In this document: piece by piece, positions 32,225 to 43,705 of the stretch
How positions within the stretch are numbered: position 1 is the first letter of the stretch
Layout of the letters: every line of letters begins with the position of its first letter
NCBI GenBank assembly: GCA_009760885.1
Contig: CM019707.1
Location: forward strand, 33,712,645 to 33,776,644
Direction: 5' to 3'
Source: Achatina immaculata
Lineage: Eukaryota > Mollusca > Gastropoda > Stylommatophora > Achatinidae
Length of the DNA stretch: 64,000 nucleotides
The notes under the pieces: model-generated
What the model saw: only the letters and a program-made list of their open reading frames with translations
Databases searched by the model: none
What the model was told of the DNA's origin: nothing
Translations under genes and position numbers: made by a program

Positions 32225-32990
32225 CTCTCGATCAGAGAGGAGTGGAGACAAGTCTTGTCTGTAGTCATAGAGGAGTGGAGACAAGTCTTGTCTGTAGTCA
32301 TAGAGGAGTGACAAGTCTTGTCTGTAGTCAGAGAGGAGTGGAGACAAGTCTTGTCTGTAGTCAAAGAGGAGTGGAGACAAGTCTTGTCTGTAGTCAGAGA
32401 GGAATGGAGACAAGTCTTGTCTGTAGTCATAGAGGAGTGGAGACAAGTCTTGTCTGTAGTCAGAGAGGAGTGGAGACAAGTCTTGTCTGTAGTCAGAGAG
32501 GAGTGGAGACAAGTCTTGTCTGTAGTCAGAGAGGAATGGAGACAAGTCTTGTCTGTAGTCAGAGAGGAGTGGAGACAAGTCTTGTCTGTAGTCAGAGAGG
32601 AGTGGAGACAAGTCTTGTCTGTAGTCAGAGAGGAGTGGAGACAAGTCTTGTCTGTAGTCAGAGAGGAGTGGAGACAAGTCTTGTCTGTAGTCAAAGAGGA
32701 GTGGAGACAAGTCTTGTCTGTAGTCAGAGAGGAGTGGAGACAAGTCTTGTCTGTAGTCAGAGAGGAATGGAGACAAGTCTTGTCTGTAGTCAGAGAGGAG
32801 TGGAGACAAGTCTTGTCTGTAGTCAGAGAGGAGTGGAGACAAGTCTTGTCTGTAGTCAGAGAGGAGTGGAGACAAATCTTGTCTGTAGTCAGAGAGGAGT
32901 GGAGACAAGTCTTGTCTGTAGTCAGAGAGGAGTGGAGACAAGTCTTGTCTGTAGTCAGAGAGGAGTGGAGACAAGTCTTGTCTGCGGCAG
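32225..32990. repeat. Minisatellite, 33 bp period, about 23 copies
   Basis: Units contain AGAGAGGAGTGGAGACAAGT. Open for 246-294 codons in several frames on both strands because the period is a multiple of three and the unit lacks stops. It lies in the intron between exons 1 and 2. Confidence 0.96.
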
Positions 32991-33171
32991 TGAGGCGCAG
33001 TGGCTTGGAAAGCGGAATCAACGAGTTTGTGAAGATGAAGACCTCACGTGTGGATTAAAGAATGAGCGATGACGTCTCTCACTTTTAGAAACCGTGAATG
33101 TTGATAGACACAAAGACAACTTTGCAGACCAATAGTAGCTGTGACGTGAAAAGAGAGAAAGGTGGTTTAAT

Positions 33172-33372
33172 TTGTGCTATGAAACTGGCGTGATCTCCGA
33201 GATTTCTTCTAAAATTAGCATAATATGTGACATTTCTTCTGAAATCAGCATGATCTATAATTGTTCTTCTGAAATTAGCAGGATTTGTGAAATTCCATAT
33301 GAAACTAGCGTGATCTGTGACATTTCTTCTGAAATTAGCATGATCTGTGACATTTCTTATGAAATAATCCAT
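33172..33372. repeat. Minisatellite, 30 bp period, about 6-7 copies
   Basis: Units contain ATCTGTGACATTTCTTCTGA. Confidence 0.92.
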
Positions 33373-34720
33373 AAAGGAATATTTTTCTAGTTTTCAGTTT
33401 ACTGGAATATTGCAAGTAGCAAATTTGGGTGAAGAATGTAATTTGGTGCTCGATGAAAGACTATCATCATCATCATCATCGGGCTTGAAAGCAAAGAACA
33501 TCGGAAATAGCAATATTTGCTCTGGCACCCACAATCATCTCGTTTATAAAGCACAACTATAAATATTTATAAAATATATCAAATAACTACTAAGACATAA
33601 ACCACCTTTTTCTAATATGAAGTAGCCAGTATCAAGAGATCTGAGGTTTAACCAAAAAATTACTTGGAAAGATATAGACAAATATATTTGAAAAAAAAAA
33701 TGGAAACCTGCAAGCAGAATTTATAGTCAGAACTTGAAAAAGTGAACTTAACGATACAGATATGAACTGTCACATGTTCAGATGTAAAAATTCTCATCTC
33801 TTTAAACTGTGGGAGTCATTCATGAGAATTTTGTCAGAGTCCTATAAATAGCTTTTGCAATGTATCTTATTAATACGCCAAGAAGATTAACTTTGAATCT
33901 AAGGGAGAGCACCGAAGTATTATTCTCAGATATTACAGTATTACGGCTATAACCTGAACTTGGGGGATGGGTCGATCGTGTCCTAAGGAAAAGTAAGAGA
34001 CAGGTCAGACCAGGAAATAGGCTAGGCCTAACAGGGAGCAAGGAAGCAGGGCAGGTCCAAAAGTACATAAAGACGAAACTTTAAAGGCGGCAGATAATGA
34101 GCAGGGAAGAAAAGGCGATAAAGTAAGGACCGGGTAGAATGGAGGGATTTTATCTGTGCCCCAAACTCCGTAAGATGTGATCATAAATGATGATGATGAT
34201 TTATTTGAACTGATTAACAAGATTTTTAAAATATACAGAATTTCAATACTCAATGGCCTCAAAATAGCAGCTATAATTTACATCAGAAGCAATAAGAAAT
34301 AATTATTATTTAACTAAACTGAACAATCGGGATCTATCATTTATAACAGTTTCTGTGGATATTTAAAATTTTGAAACATCACCTTGTCATGTTTAGTGAT
34401 AATGAATGTTTGTGTTCTTGTTCCCATCTGCTGGGGCTGAAGGAAAAAAAATATTGCTCTATGCAACCCGGCGCCCTAATGATGTTGAAGCGCAGAAACC
34501 GTGTCGGATGGGGAGTGGGTTAAAGTGGCTTGCCTGAATATCCAGACTTCCATGTAAAATTTGCCACAGTTGAAGCCACGCCAAGGCCGACTCCGGGGGC
34601 TAGAATGAGAGCAGCAGATCAGCAAGTTAGTAGGTGGACCACCAGAAAGTGCTGGAGCATTTCAACAAACTTTGAGTCGTCTGGTCCAAGAACAGGTGTC
34701 TGAACTCTAGCACTGCTATC
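33373..34720. other. No recognisable feature
   Basis: AT-rich intron sequence with a short (CAT)n at 33465-33482. A GNNTCGGATGGGGAG-like GC-richer patch at 34470-34600 could be old repeat DNA. Confidence 0.5.
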
Positions 34721-35269
34721 TTTTCTTTTACTTCCCGTGTCTAAACCATAGCACTACCACCTTTTCTTTCTCCTCCCCTGTCTAAACCATAGCACTACCA
34801 CCTTTTCTTTCTCCTCCCTTGTCTAAACCATAGCACTACCACCTCTTCTTTCTCCTCCCTTGTCTAAACAATAGCACTACCACCTTTTCTTTCTCCTCCC
34901 TTGTCTAAACCATAGCACTGCTATCTTTTCTCTATTTTCCCTTTCTTTAAATCAAGCTCTATTCTCTTTTCTCTTTCTCCTCCCGTGCCTAAACAGTGAC
35001 AATGGCATCTTATCTTTCTCTTCCCTTCCTTGCTATCTTTTCTCTCTCTTCTCCGGTGTCTTAAACCAGAGTACTGCTATTTTTTTTCTTTCCTTTCTTT
35101 TGTCTGAACCCTAGAACCGTTATCTCTTCTCCCTCTTCCCTATCTGAACCCTAGCATTGTTATCTCTTCTCTCTCTTCCCTATCTGAACCCTAGCATTGT
35201 TATCTCTATCTGAACTATGACATTGCTATCTCTTCTCTCTCTTCCCTGTCTGAACCATAACATTGCTAT

Positions 35270-35309
<40 letters not shown>

Positions 35310-35345
35310 CGTGTCTGGACCCTATAACTGCTATCTCTACTCAAA
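34720..35345. repeat. Degenerate pyrimidine-rich satellite with (CT)n
   Basis: Units of about 40-50 bases, CTAAACCATAGCACTACCAC with CTTTTCTTTCTCCTCCC, diverging rightward; a pure (CT)n of about 17 units lies at 35272-35307. Confidence 0.9.
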
Positions 35346-35428
35346 CTGCAACAAAACTAAACTACAACAACAACAACAAGGACAACAAAAGCCCACAAAC
35401 ATCTAACAGCTACGTCACGCTGCTGTAC

Positions 35429-35572
35429 CTGATAATATCCTGTACAGTCCCAGATCACAGGAATAACCTGAGAACTTGTCAAGCACAGCCTGTCGTGGGG
35501 AGAGTTCTCCACACTCCTCACACTCAGAACTACTTGGAAAGAAATCAGGAGAGCCTGGAGAACCACACGCAT
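35429..35572 (-). CDS. Exon 1: signal peptide and start of chitin-binding module A1
   Basis: Forty-eight codons starting at ATG 35572. Residues 1-19 look like a secretion signal: M-R, then a hydrophobic stretch (VVLQALLISFQVVL), then S-V-R-S. Cysteines 30 and 43 are spaced C-x13-C and followed by TGYYQ, the usual first half of a CBM14 domain. The donor is CAG|GTACAG in phase 0, and exon 2 starts in phase 0 with the third cysteine at the expected x5 distance, so this frame is preferred over an overlapping open frame of 74 codons. An upstream in-frame ATG near 35632 would add about 20 polar residues before the signal; the 35572 start is chosen because it puts the hydrophobic core at the N-terminus. 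A 5' UTR intron ending near 35643 is possible. Confidence 0.75.
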
Positions 35573-35693
35573 CCCGCGAGCTCTCTCCAAGGGCGACAGA
35601 GAAGGCGAACTGAGCTTCCCACTCATCCCGAGGTTCCACATTCCTCTGTTGGAGGTCACGTGGCTAGTCAATGATTTTCCCACCAGTTCAATG

Positions 35694-35709
35694 TGGAATA
35701 AATATAGAC
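35694..35709 (-). promoter_or_regulatory. Possible TATA-like element upstream of exon 1
   Basis: On the minus strand the sequence CTATATTTAT lies about 125-135 bases upstream of the ATG at 35572. A start site about 30 bases downstream would leave a 5' leader of roughly 95 bases. This is a motif match in AT-rich DNA only; the true promoter could be further away if a 5' UTR intron exists. Confidence 0.2.
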
Positions 35710-37255
35710 ACACATAGTTATGTAGTCCACTGTCAGATATGTGTTCTCCGCCACAACCGATGATGTTAGGAACGTATGGCCAGTTGGTGAATTCAGCTTA
35801 GATTCATGTCACAAGCAAAACTTAACAAGAAAATGGTTTTCATCAAACAAGTGTTAATTATGTAAGAATGGAACCCTCATCCAAACGCGTCCTGGAATTA
35901 TGCTCGTACTAATCACACACACTTTCCCGGCCACAAAGAAATTCGTTTTCCTGAAGATTCAGTTATAAGCCTGCCCTGAGAAAATGAAGCAATGTTCTTA
36001 CTTGAACTTCAGTACATTCTGAATCTCAGAAGGTTGCGAGTTAAACAGAAAACCAGCTAGACACTAGGTGGAAGGATTGTATCAGCCACACATTGTCAAA
36101 TCATGATCTCGCAACAGTTTAAAGTTTAGAGGAGTGTAGGAAATGTCACATAATAGTCTCGTAACAGTCTAATCTTCAGCCTAGACAATATAAAATCATA
36201 AACTTGCAATAGTCTAATCTTGACCATAAGCAATGTAAAATCATGTTATCACAGTAGTCTAATCTTGAGTCTAGACAATGTAAAATATGGTCTCACAAAG
36301 ATCTAGTCTACAATGAAGACAGCGTAAAATCATGGTTTCGCAGGGGAATCTAAATTAGCAGCAGGGAACATATGACCCACTTTCCAAAAATAGCACCCAC
36401 GCAAACGTTTTGAGGAAGCGAAAACCCCAAATATTTCACGCTGAACAAAAAAAAAACCCGGCGTATCTGTAATTAAAAATAACTTAATTATGCAAATTTA
36501 GCACACGCCAGAAAAAAAAAAGGTTCGCCGTCACTGTGTCAAGAGTTTAAACAATGTCAAATTACTGTCTCAGAATAGTCTAAAGTCCTACATCTTATAT
36601 CTTACATGCTTCCCGCGCCATCAAGCGACACCCAGGACTCGCACTCTCATTCTCATCAAGGGAAGCCATCTTAGAGTCTAAATTCTAGGCACTTTCAAGC
36701 AAGGTCTTGACAAAAATCTGGAGTAAAACTGGTGAAACCATGCTCGTCTGCCAATAACAACACGCAGCCACATTTCGTAGCCTCCGTCCACGTCCCAAAC
36801 TTTCCTAACTTCTAACACACGCTCTTATACGGAAGGGCACGACAAGAATCTTTACTGAAAGAGAAAGGAACAAAACTTTTGGCCAGGCACCCTCAAAGAG
36901 GTTCACCACCGGTTGCCTGGAAACTACATTCAAATCGTTGATCTATTCCTGAGGGACACATTTCAGACAGGGGACTGTTATCGCATAAAATTATTATCTT
37001 TATGATCTGTCTGGGGACCTTCAGACAGAGTAATAAAAGTAATTTAAAGAAATATCGTAAAAAAATATTTTAACCTGTACTTGTATTGAAATTGTGGGTA
37101 CAAAGAAGAGATTTCAAAATTAAGGCATGAATTTATAGAGATGAAAGGTGCCACCGTAGGGTAATATATTATCCTGGGAACCTGAATGGATATAAACGAC
37201 GGAAAAGATACAATGAGAATCATAGATTGACCTAAATACGAAGTGGTACAGGTTC
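35710..37255. other. No clear gene; weak repeats
   Basis: Presumed 5' flank or first intron of the chitin-binding gene. 36060-36350 holds loose ~45-base repeats (AATGTAAAATCATG, AGTCTAATCTTGAG). No exon-like cysteine pattern found. Confidence 0.5.
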
Positions 37256-37665
37256 ATTCATTCATTTTCATGTCCCTTTCGCAACTTTGCCTCCCTAACA
37301 GCTCTCCTGTAGGCCACTCAATTGTAAGCAAGATGGCCTGCTGTTGATGCATCCATTTGCAGATCATCAACGATGTCCTGTAGCCATCTTCACCTTGGTC
37401 TTCCTCTCTTTCTTTTTCCCATTATGTACCCTTCCAAGACGGTCTTCTCTAGATTATCATGACGTTTAATGTGTCCAAAATATTGAAGTTTTCTCTCGGT
37501 AATCCTCTTTACTAGCCTGCCTGCTTCTTGTAGTATGGATATGTTTGTTCTTTTTTGTGTGTCCATGATATTCGAAGAACTCTTCTGTAGCATTTACATT
37601 CAAAGGCATTTATGTGTTTCTCAGATGTTTTGTTAAGTGTCCAGGTCTCACAGGAATATGGTGAC
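37255..37665 (-). mobile_element. LINE family B, copy B3 (3' end)
   Basis: The minus strand encodes RLVKRITERKLQYFGHIKRH and GYIMGKRKRGRPR, matching the end of copy B1. Starts with the (CATT)n tail at 37256. Confidence 0.88.
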
Positions 37666-37799
37666 ACACAGGTGCAGGTTACAGACACTTAAAAGACATA
37701 GCAAGGCAATATGGGATGGGAAAACCCGTCTAAAGGGAAACGGTTAAGTATTTGAAAAGAAATAGCAGTTGTTAAATATTTGGTGACGACATATATATG

Positions 37800-38190
37800 C
37801 CACATGCATATTCAGAAGAAAAGGAAATGAAAATAAAAGAAGTGAGATGGCAAAAAGTGAAATGAAAAGAAGAAAGGAAAGGAAGCGAAATGACATGAAA
37901 AGAAAGGAAGAGAACATGAAGGAAAGAAAAGTAAGTGAAAGGGAAAAGAAAGGAAATAAACTGAAAGGAAAAGAAAGGAAAGGAAGTGAAAGGAAAGGAT
38001 GTGAAAGGAAAAGAAGTGAAAGGAAAGGATGTGAAAGGAAAGGAAGTGAAAAAAAAAAGGAAATGAAAGGAAAGGTAAGAAAAGTAAGTAAAAGGAAAGA
38101 AAAGTGAATGAAAGAAAACAAAGCGAAAAGAAATAAACGGAAATGAAAGGAAAAGAAAGCAAAGGAAAGAAAGCATTACACCAGAAAATA
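37800..38190. repeat. Polypurine tract, AAAGG-rich
   Basis: Nearly pure A/G on the plus strand in GAAAGGAAAAGAAGT-like units with occasional T. Long enough to favour triplex (H-DNA) structure. Confidence 0.9.
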
Positions 38191-38289
38191 AGCAGTAAAG
38201 TATGAAAGAAAAAAAGGTAAAATAAACTTATCTGACAAGATTTTTTACAAATCTTCATGAAAGGATACTAAGAAAACAAGCATTTTATC

Positions 38290-38400
38290 AGTCAGTCATT
38301 CGCATGTCCCTTGCGGAACGTTGCCTCTCTAACAGCTTTCCTGTATGCCTCTTGGCTGTAAGCAAAATGCTCTGCTGCTGATGCATCCATTTGCAAAGAT
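38290..38400 (-). mobile_element. LINE family B, copy B4 (terminal ~110 bp)
   Basis: CATTCGCATGTCCCTTGCGG and TTGCCTCTCTAACAGCTTTC are the reverse complement of the family B end. 38400-38900 shows nothing recognisable. Confidence 0.85.
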
Positions 38401-38909
38401 TATATTCAGGCAGACTACATATACGATGTATAAGAATGCCTACCACAGAGAAATGTAATGGCTCCAAGGCCATTGTTAGCATGTAAAAAAAAGTAATTGT
38501 AATACCTAGTTTTGTAATGGAGTAGGGGACGCAATCACGGCAGGGAAAACATAACTGAGAACTTTTTATTTTAATAATGAAATATAAAAACATCAGAAAT
38601 AAGGAAACAGTAATAATAAATGTTGTTTATGGAAAAATAATAATAAGACTAAACTAACAAGTTGTGACATAAACTTTGTAAATGATGGATAAACAAACAG
38701 GAAGGCTATTAACGGAAAACAGGCACTACAGAAGTTTACACTGTTCATGCCTGTAGCTTCTGTCCTCTAGATGGCCTTTATTTCTTAGGAAAAGATATTT
38801 GGTCTTTTGTCTGTTCAGAAGCACGTCCGCTGTTTTTGGAAATCTAGCAGGATTTAGCAGTAATGGCTGGTCAAGAACGATAATTCCGTCAGCTATTTTA
38901 GATTAGTAT

Positions 38910-39354
38910 TACTGTCCACAACACAAGAAAAGAATGCAAAAACTAATTATGTCAGTCCGTAAGAACAGCGAAGAGCAGAACCTATATCTTAATGCAAAGA
39001 AAACTAAACTGATGACAACTGACAAAACAAACAAGGCAGCTGAAAAATGTATTAATGAGGAAAAACTGCAAGAAGTGGAGAGTTTTGAATATATTGGATC
39101 ACTACTAACTAATAATGGAGCTACAATGAGGGAAATTAAAAGGAGGATATCTATCGCTTTTCAGAAAGTAAAACAACTAAAGAATCTGTGGAGAGGAGCA
39201 GACAGAACCACAAAAATAAGGTTTTTAAGGGCATGCATCTTTCCCATCGCAACATATGCTTGTGAGACCTGGACACTTAACAAAACAGCTGAGAAACACA
39301 TAAATGCCTTTGAATGTAAATGCTACAGAAGAGTTCTCCAAATATCGTGGACAC

Positions 39355-39434
<80 letters not shown>

Positions 39435-39722
39435 ATATACTACAAGAGCTTAATATTGAAGAAGGCTGGCTAGTAAAGAGGATTAACGAGAGAAAACTTA
39501 AATATTTTGGACACATTAAACGTCATGATAATCTAGAGAAGACCGTATTGGAAGGATACATAATGGGAAAAAGAAAGAAAGGAAGACCAAAATGAAGATG
39601 GCTGCAAGACATCGTTGACGATCTGCAAATGGATGCAGCAGCTGCAGGCCATCTTGCTCACAACCGAGAGACCTGTTAGGGAGGCAAAACTCCGCAAGGG
39701 ACATGCAAATGAATGAATGAAT
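38910..39722 (+). mobile_element. LINE family B, copy B5 (C-terminal region) with a CA/TA microsatellite
   Basis: Starts within the RT end (QKLIMSVRKNSEEQNLYLNA) and runs to GYIMGKRKKGRPK, LQMDAAAAGHLAHNRE and the (AATG)n tail at 39703-39722. An alternating (CA)n(TA)n tract at 39358-39440 splits it. Copy B1 has a short gap at the same place, so the tract probably expanded in situ. Confidence 0.9.
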
Positions 39723-40195
39723 AATTTTAGATTTTTCTCTCTGGGTTTGCTCCCCTGTCCTTCTATTTTTACAGACCCAGTTGTAAGACAGCGAGTTAGA
39801 TAGCTACAGGCAGTGTCATTTAATATCTTAAGTTAGGACGTGACGCTAACCTGGTTCCAACAGAAGAAGAGTGAGAAAAATAGGATACAGCAGAAAAGGA
39901 AGTTTACTGTACAGGAAAGAGAGGTCGTTATGGTAAAAGTGTTGTTTATTGTACTATGGAGTTTTTTTTTAATCATTTTTTTCTGCCATTAATGATAACA
40001 GTTTTGTTATACATCATCATAGTTCAGAACAAACGTCATGGTTATTGTTATTCTTCAGCACAAAACACCAACTGTTTTGCATAATATATTCACACGTGAC
40101 ACTACTATCGTTATTATGGTACCCATAACGAGAGCTGGTAGATGCTACATGAATACTTAAAGAAATATAACGAAAATAAAATTAAACTGCAAAAA
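39723..40195. other. No recognisable feature
   Basis: AT-rich, with a poly(T) run near 39961. Confidence 0.6.
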
Positions 40196-40197
40196 AC

Positions 40198-40465
40198 AAG
40201 ATGGCCTGGTTGGCGGAGTGGTTAGTCGCTCTGTTTATTAATCCAGTGGTACCGAGTTCAAGTCCCACCTAAAGGGAATTTAAAAAAGGCCCTGTGGTCC
40301 ACCCAGCCTCTAAAAAATGGGTACCAGAGAAACCTGAGAAGGTCATATTGATACTGACCACATCACATTTTCATGTGCCGAAGGTCTTGGAAATACGGAC
40401 CTAACACAGTATCCCTAACATGTCTTAATGGCATGAAAACGGAAATTTTACTTTTACTTTAAACA
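40198..40465 (+). mobile_element. tRNA-derived SINE, copy 3 (uninterrupted)
   Basis: A box TTGGCGGAGTGGTTAG, B box CGAGTTCAAGTCC, then the same body as copies 1 and 2 through CTGACCACATCAC and GGAAATACGGACCTAACAC, ending ACTTTTACTTT. About 270 bases; the best copy in the window for defining the family. Confidence 0.88.
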
Positions 40466-41262
40466 CAATAATATCATACAACACTGACTGATCTTTTGAT
40501 CCTTTCATAAATGCTGCTCCTACTTTTGTAAAAAAAAAAAAAAAAATTTCCCACAAAAATCACATGAAATATTTCACACTGTCGCTTCCTGATCTGGCAG
40601 TCACAAACTTTTCCTTGTTGATTCAAAAATGTGAATCCAGACAAAGAAACGAAAGCTTGTCTCTACCACGGCTGTAAAATTCTCCGTTTTGCTCGATATC
40701 CTGGATCACATGCTTGCTACTGACACGAAGACACAAAATCATCTTATATTCATCCTCAGAATCTGTATTTTAACACAGCTTTTGTGTAATCTAATAATAA
40801 ATAGTTTATATCCAGCGACGCCAAAGGGGGAAACAATTCATGTTAGAAGGTCGACTTTAATCACTGCCCCTTGACTTAATTTATTACAAAAAGAAAACAG
40901 ACGTCACGATTACTCCTGGATCCGGTTTATGCAAATGAGAGTGCATATTATCCCCTAAACAAGCAGCGGCTTATGACAGGAGCTGTGGGTGTTTAATCCT
41001 GGCAGGGAATAAGCTTGTAATCAGGAAAAAAAAAGTGCATTCATGCGAGATGTCTGAGTGTCAGAAAATGGAAGATTTGAACAAGTTCATCATCTGTGGA
41101 AGTCTGCTATGTAAAAGTGGTTCTTCATTTGCGTCCTGAATGTTTCAGGGGCACAGGTGTAGCGCACTCACAGCGTGTATTACAATTATTTTATTCGAGG
41201 AATTGGTGACAAGGAGGGAAAATGAAAATTCTCTTCTCTAGAACATCGTTTAAATGAAGACT
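40466..41262. other. No recognisable gene
   Basis: Short R1-like words (CTGCTCCTACTTTTGTAAAA at 40512) suggest a degraded R1 end; otherwise nothing seen. Confidence 0.5.
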
Positions 41263-41264
41263 GT

Positions 41265-41515
41265 CTATCGCCAATACGACCAGTAACCATCGCCACCACA
41301 ACCGGTAACCATCGCCACCACAACCAGTAACCATCGCCACCACAACCAGTAACCATCGCCACCACAATCATCAATGAATCATCAACACTACCAGTCACAT
41401 ATCAACGCCACAGCCAAGTAACCTCAACACCACAGCAAACATCACTACAGCAAACATCACCACAGCAAACATCACCACAGCAAACATCACCGCAGCAAAC
41501 ATCACAACCAGCACA
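41265..41515. repeat. Two short tandem repeats
   Basis: 41270-41370: about four copies of a 21-base unit with AACCATCGCCACCACAACC. 41428-41515: five or six copies of CACAGCAAACATCAC. Confidence 0.9.
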
Positions 41516-41539
41516 TTCACCAGCATTGCATCAGCCACA

Positions 41540-42165
41540 TCGTTACTCACATCACATGCATGTCACATAACGATTACGTCACACTACAATAATGTCACAT
41601 AACGATTACGTCACACCACAGTAATGTCACAGAAAGATTCCGGCACACCACAATAACGTCACAGAAAGATTACATCACACCAAAATAATGTCACAGAAAG
41701 ATTACGTCACATCACATAATGTCACATAACGATTACGTCGCACCACAATAATGTCACAGAAAGATTACGTCACACCACAACAATGTCACAGAACGATAAC
41801 GTCACACCACAATAACGTCACACCACAATAACGTCACAGAAGATTACGTCACATCACAATAGTGTCAGAGGAGTATTACGTCACACCGCAATAATGTCAC
41901 AGAAAGATCACGTCACACCACAATAATGTCACAGAACGATTATGTCACACCACATAATGTCACAGAAAGATTACGCCACACCACATAATGTCACAGAAAA
42001 ATTACGTCACACCACATAAGGTCACAGAAAGATTACGTCACACCATATAAGGTCACAGAACGATTACGTCACACCACATAAGGTCACAGAAAGATTACGT
42101 CACACCACATAAGGTCACAGAAAGATTACGTCACACCACATAAGGTTACAGAAAGATTACGTCAA
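41540..42165. repeat. Minisatellite, ~32 bp period, rich in TTACGTCA
   Basis: About 18-19 degenerate units with CAGAAAGATTACGTCACACC. Roughly a dozen or more keep TTACGTCA, which equals the CREB/ATF/PAR-bZIP half-site-type TGACGTAA on the other strand. Confidence 0.92.
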
Positions 42166-42204
42166 AAAGAAAAGCAAAGACAAAACACGGAGGAAAAAAG
42201 CGAA

Positions 42205-42650
42205 GAACGCAAACAAAAATATTGGGTGCTACTGAGAAAGTGATTAGATAAACATTAAGAAAAACTGAAAAAAGATCATATAGCATCAGGAATAGACTGA
42301 AAGAATGATTACAGAGCATCAGGAAAACCCGTAAAAGTGATTACATAACATCAGGAAAAACTGAGAAAATGATTGCACAGCATCATGAAAAAATGAAAAG
42401 AAGATCACATAGCATCAAGAAAAGACTGAAAAAAATCACATAGCATCAAGAAAAGACTGAAAAAATTATTACATATTATCAGAAAAAACTGAAAAAAATG
42501 AATACATAGCATCAGGGAAAACTGGAGAAAAGATCACATAGCATCAGGAAAAACTGAACAAATGATTACACAGCATCAGGAAAAGACTGGAAAAAAAAAG
42601 ATCACATAACATTAGGAAAAACTGATAAAATTAGAAGAGAAACATGACGG
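42205..42650. repeat. Degenerate minisatellite, ~36 bp period
   Basis: About 11 units with CATAGCATCAGGAAAAACTG and AAAAAGATCA. 42651-43130 shows nothing recognisable. Confidence 0.85.
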
Positions 42651-43189
42651 GACTACGAAAGTGACAAACTAACTAGAAAACAGCAACCTAAGTAGGGACA
42701 TCGCTGAGCACAGGATTCAGGGAAGTACGGCTGTCAACATCCAACTTAATGCCGCCCTAGCCTATCTTTTATCAAAATATGATCAGGTAACCGGCTTTCA
42801 GGTGTAAGAACGCCCACAAGATGAATGTCTGCGTCCTCTAGCTGACAGGTCATGTTTTCTTTCTCTATCACGCCATTGGTCCCAGTCTGACGTCAAGGTG
42901 TATATCCTATGCTTACGACCAGAATATAACTTTCATCGCATTACGAATTTGGCTTCATTTTCTGTGTATATTTAGATACAAAATTATTTATAATTAATCA
43001 AGGGGGCAGGCATTATCTAGCTCTAGAGGTAGATGATACAAAGTTTGCTGTTAGCTTTTCTCATTTAATTTCCTATTCCCCCATTCCCCCAGCCACACTC
43101 CACTCCGCCACCCACACAAACTTTTTTTTTACACTTCGTCTACTTTTGCTCAGCTACATCAAGTTCCTGTAAAAATGTACCCTACATTT

Positions 43190-43550
43190 TCCTCTAATTT
43201 TGCTCGACTAGAACCAGTTTTTGTAAAACTGTACCACACACCTATCATCTAACTCTAGTCTACTAGAACAAGTTCTTGTAGAACTGTACCATACACCTAT
43301 CATCTAACTCTACTCTACTAGAACAAGTTCTTGTAGAACTGTACCATACACCTTTATCTAACTCTACTCTACTAGAACAAGTTCTTGCAGAACTGTACCA
43401 TACACCTACATCTAACTCTACTCTACTAGAACAAGTTCTTGTAGAACTGTACCATACAATTTCATCCAACTCTACTCTACTAGAACAAGTTCTTGCAAAA
43501 CTGTACCATAAACTTTTATCTAACTCTAATATACTAGAAGCACAAGTATA
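43190..43550. repeat. Minisatellite, ~54 bp period, about 7 copies
   Basis: Units contain CTAGAACAAGTTCTTGTAGA, itself a near-palindrome. The last copy is split by the LINE C1 insertion and resumes at 44795-44850. Confidence 0.92.
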
Positions 43551-43705
43551 GTAGTAGTCTATGAAGAATAAGTATAGGTCAGTCTTTACTTCTATTGATC
43601 TTTCCATCAATGCTCTCAATATATATGGCATTACTTGTGCCTTTTCCTTCGACGAAGCCACACTGTTCTTCAGTGATTTCTGGTTTTATTTTGCCCTGAC
43701 TTATG
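43551..43705 (-). mobile_element. LINE family C, copy C1, inverted 5' segment
   Basis: The minus strand encodes an RT stretch around RALMERSIEVKTDLYLFFID, continuous in family order with the plus-strand segment that follows. Reversed relative to the rest of the copy. Confidence 0.9.

Larger units (their letters stand above)
3835..35572 (-). other. Multi-exon secreted protein with ten chitin-binding modules (5' part of gene)
   Basis: Fifteen exons, each annotated separately, form one transcript unit. Every donor/acceptor pair agrees in phase and the joined frame stays open for 2143 coding bases; the frame at 3835 still needs a further exon to the left of the window. The product begins with a signal peptide and then carries ten CBM14/peritrophin-like modules. 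Five (type A) show the classical six-cysteine pattern, for example C-x13-C-x5-C-x14-C-x12-C-x6-C in the first. Five (type B) have a cysteine-rich lead-in, then a Y-x2-C / C / C second half with an FDP-like motif. Known CBM14 proteins bind chitin outside the cell, in peritrophic matrix, cuticle or shell matrix; which applies here cannot be told. No catalytic or membrane domain is seen in the part present. Introns reach about 5.8 kb and are full of repeats. Confidence 0.85.

Noticed and set aside
32150..33072. Four overlapping repeat proteins of 246-294 residues
   Set aside because: The 33-bp unit has no stops in several frames on both strands; none is preferred.
35415..35639. Overlapping 74-codon frame on the minus strand at exon 1
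   Set aside because: Its cysteines do not fit the CBM14 pattern, whereas the other frame gives a signal peptide and, joined to exon 2, an exact six-cysteine domain.
37744..38258. Phe/Ser-rich membrane-like proteins
   Set aside because: Translations of a polypurine/polypyrimidine tract.
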